A stretch of 5,236 nucleotides of DNA. Source: Trichodesmium sp. jk18x7bins.61. Lineage in GTDB: Bacteria > Cyanobacteriota > Cyanobacteriia > Cyanobacteriales > Microcoleaceae. The notes under the pieces were generated by a model. It had not been told where the DNA came from. It searched no databases and worked only from the letters and a program-made list of their open reading frames with translations. The position numbers and the translations under genes are program-made. Of the stretch, positions 4,552-5,236 are shown in pieces (the stretch's first letter is position 1; the number at the start of each line of letters is the position of its first letter). The stretch is from the NCBI GenBank assembly GCA_022822685.1, contig JAJEAQ010000284.1, positions 1 through 5,236 of the forward strand. The letters are read 5' to 3'.

Positions 4552-5236
4552 GTGCGGTTCGTTTCTAGCAGGAACTCCAACAAGTCCTAGAGCTTGTTAG
4601 GGGTGTATGGCTAGAGTCCAGCCTCTGTATCCCAAAACAGAGCGGATAACTGAGCTCAGAATGTGGGTGAAAGCTGCAAAGCGAGGACCACCCGCTAAGG
4701 AAGGCGCGAATCCCGCTCTGGCCACAGTTCGGGAACCATACCCGGAACCTAGAGTGAAGCAGGCAACAGGACTCAATCAGAGCCAAAGCGTATAGGCACA
4801 CTGGAGTTAATGGGGAGTTGAGATCGGAGAGATTACCAAACCTTCTGAAAAAGTGTCTAAGAATGATGAGTCAATGGGAAAAACAAATGACTACATAATC
4901 GGAGCAAGTCCCGCAGTAACCTATGCTCGATAACTGCATTCCAGGGATGACGATGGGCAAATTGAAGGCGACTAAGTCAACAAAACAATTCTTTTCTCGG
5001 AACGGTTAAAAACACTAGACTGGTCTTGAGAACGGTCGAAAACTCAGGTAAACAGGGTAGAGTGAACCCCTGCCTAGTGGGTAGGATGTAACCAGAAACT
5101 GGTTACGGTTAGTCAGAACAGAAAGATTCAAGTAGAGTAAATGACAGGACATGAGTAGCAATACACATAGTATTCATTGGAGTTCACTACCGTGGAAGAA
5201 ATTCCAACGGAAAATATTCCGCCTACAAAAATTAAT
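4552..5236 (+). mobile_element. Second group II intron, 5' part (cut by window end)
   Basis: GTGCGGTTCGTT at 4552 fits GUGYG and matches the first intron's start at 10 of 12 bases. The distance from the 5' end to the ORF start is 599 nt, against 594 nt in the first intron. Structured segments include the stems CAGAGCGG (4638-4645) with CCGCTCTG (4713-4720) and GTAACCAG (5088-5095) with CTGGTTAC (5099-5106). Short open frames at 4565-4801 and 4607-4795 lie in this ribozyme region and are not genes. IBS1 would be GAGCGG (4546-4551). The hairpin analogous to the first intron's EBS1 loop is 4913-4937, with ATGCTC at 4923-4928 pairing at five of six positions, one of them a G-U. The intron sits in intergenic DNA after the repeat cluster, and I recognise no interrupted gene. 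Confidence 0.85.
5151..5236 (+). CDS. Group II intron reverse transcriptase/maturase, N-terminus (partial)
   Basis: The ATG at 5151 is the first start after an in-frame TGA at 5142-5144. The 28 complete codons include WSSLPWKKFQRKIFRLQKL. This is the signature N-terminus of cyanobacterial intron-encoded proteins, homologous to INWKKVEKYAYKLPKL in the first intron's relic ORF. The protein would continue beyond the window with RT, maturase X and probably HNH domains. It acts in splicing its host intron and in target-primed reverse transcription during retrohoming. The visible part is undamaged, unlike the first intron's ORF. Confidence 0.85.
   Translation, partial: MSSNTHSIHWSSLPWKKFQRKIFRLQKL

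Noticed and set aside
4565..4801. Overlapping open frames on opposite strands (4565-4801 minus, 4607-4795 plus)
   Set aside because: Both fall in domain I of the second group II intron and have no protein signature.
1..5236. CRISPR array, tRNA, rRNA or toxin-antitoxin pair
   Set aside because: I saw no regularly spaced direct repeats, cloverleaf-like segments, rRNA motifs or paired small ORFs.

Overview
The window looks like AT-rich cyanobacterial chromosome. The reasons are two HIP1 octamers (GCGATCGC at 3682-3689 and 3994-4001), a hydroxy-amino-acid dehydratase of the cyanobacterial type, a pentapeptide-repeat protein with a Sec-type signal peptide, two chloroplast-like group II introns, and several small dispersed repeats. 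The genus cannot be fixed from this sequence alone.

Layout. Positions 1-235 hold ends of a small inverted-repeat element family (core GTAAGGATTCAGGT). One end is cut by the window edge (1-28), and a 190-bp MITE-like unit follows (38-227). After a 361-nt AT-rich gap comes a pentapeptide-repeat gene (5' exon 589-1036). It is broken twice: an A7 run (599-605) shifts the frame inside the signal peptide, and a group II intron (1037-2801) interrupts the 3' end. The 5' splice site is supported by a 6-bp EBS1-IBS1 pairing (1384-1389 with 1031-1036). The 3' exon (2802-2876) continues in frame for 24 codons. The intron is decayed: its reverse transcriptase/maturase ORF (1631-2659) has several frameshifts, and a deletion joins RT block 4 directly to the HNH domain, so the YADD motif is lost.

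At 2956-3157 is a second small element of the same repeat family. It is flanked by an exact 8-bp duplication, ATGGATAG. Its left 28 bp are the exact reverse complement of positions 1-28. The stretch to 3402 carries two further inverted repeats. The only clearly intact gene is at 3403-4395, a PLP-dependent fold-type II serine/threonine (or hydroxyaspartate) dehydratase or racemase. Its active-site loop has an unusual Leu where a Ser is expected. Its stop codon lies in a short repeat cluster (4391-4489). From 4552 to the window end is the 5' part of a second group II intron, with the start of an apparently intact reverse transcriptase at 5151.

The dehydratase is a stand-alone metabolic gene with no visible operon partner. 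Everything around it is mobile or repeat DNA. The most interesting reading is that the pentapeptide gene, without its intron, forms a transposase-less mobile cassette (38-2914). That block has IS-like ends and a 9-bp direct repeat at both borders.
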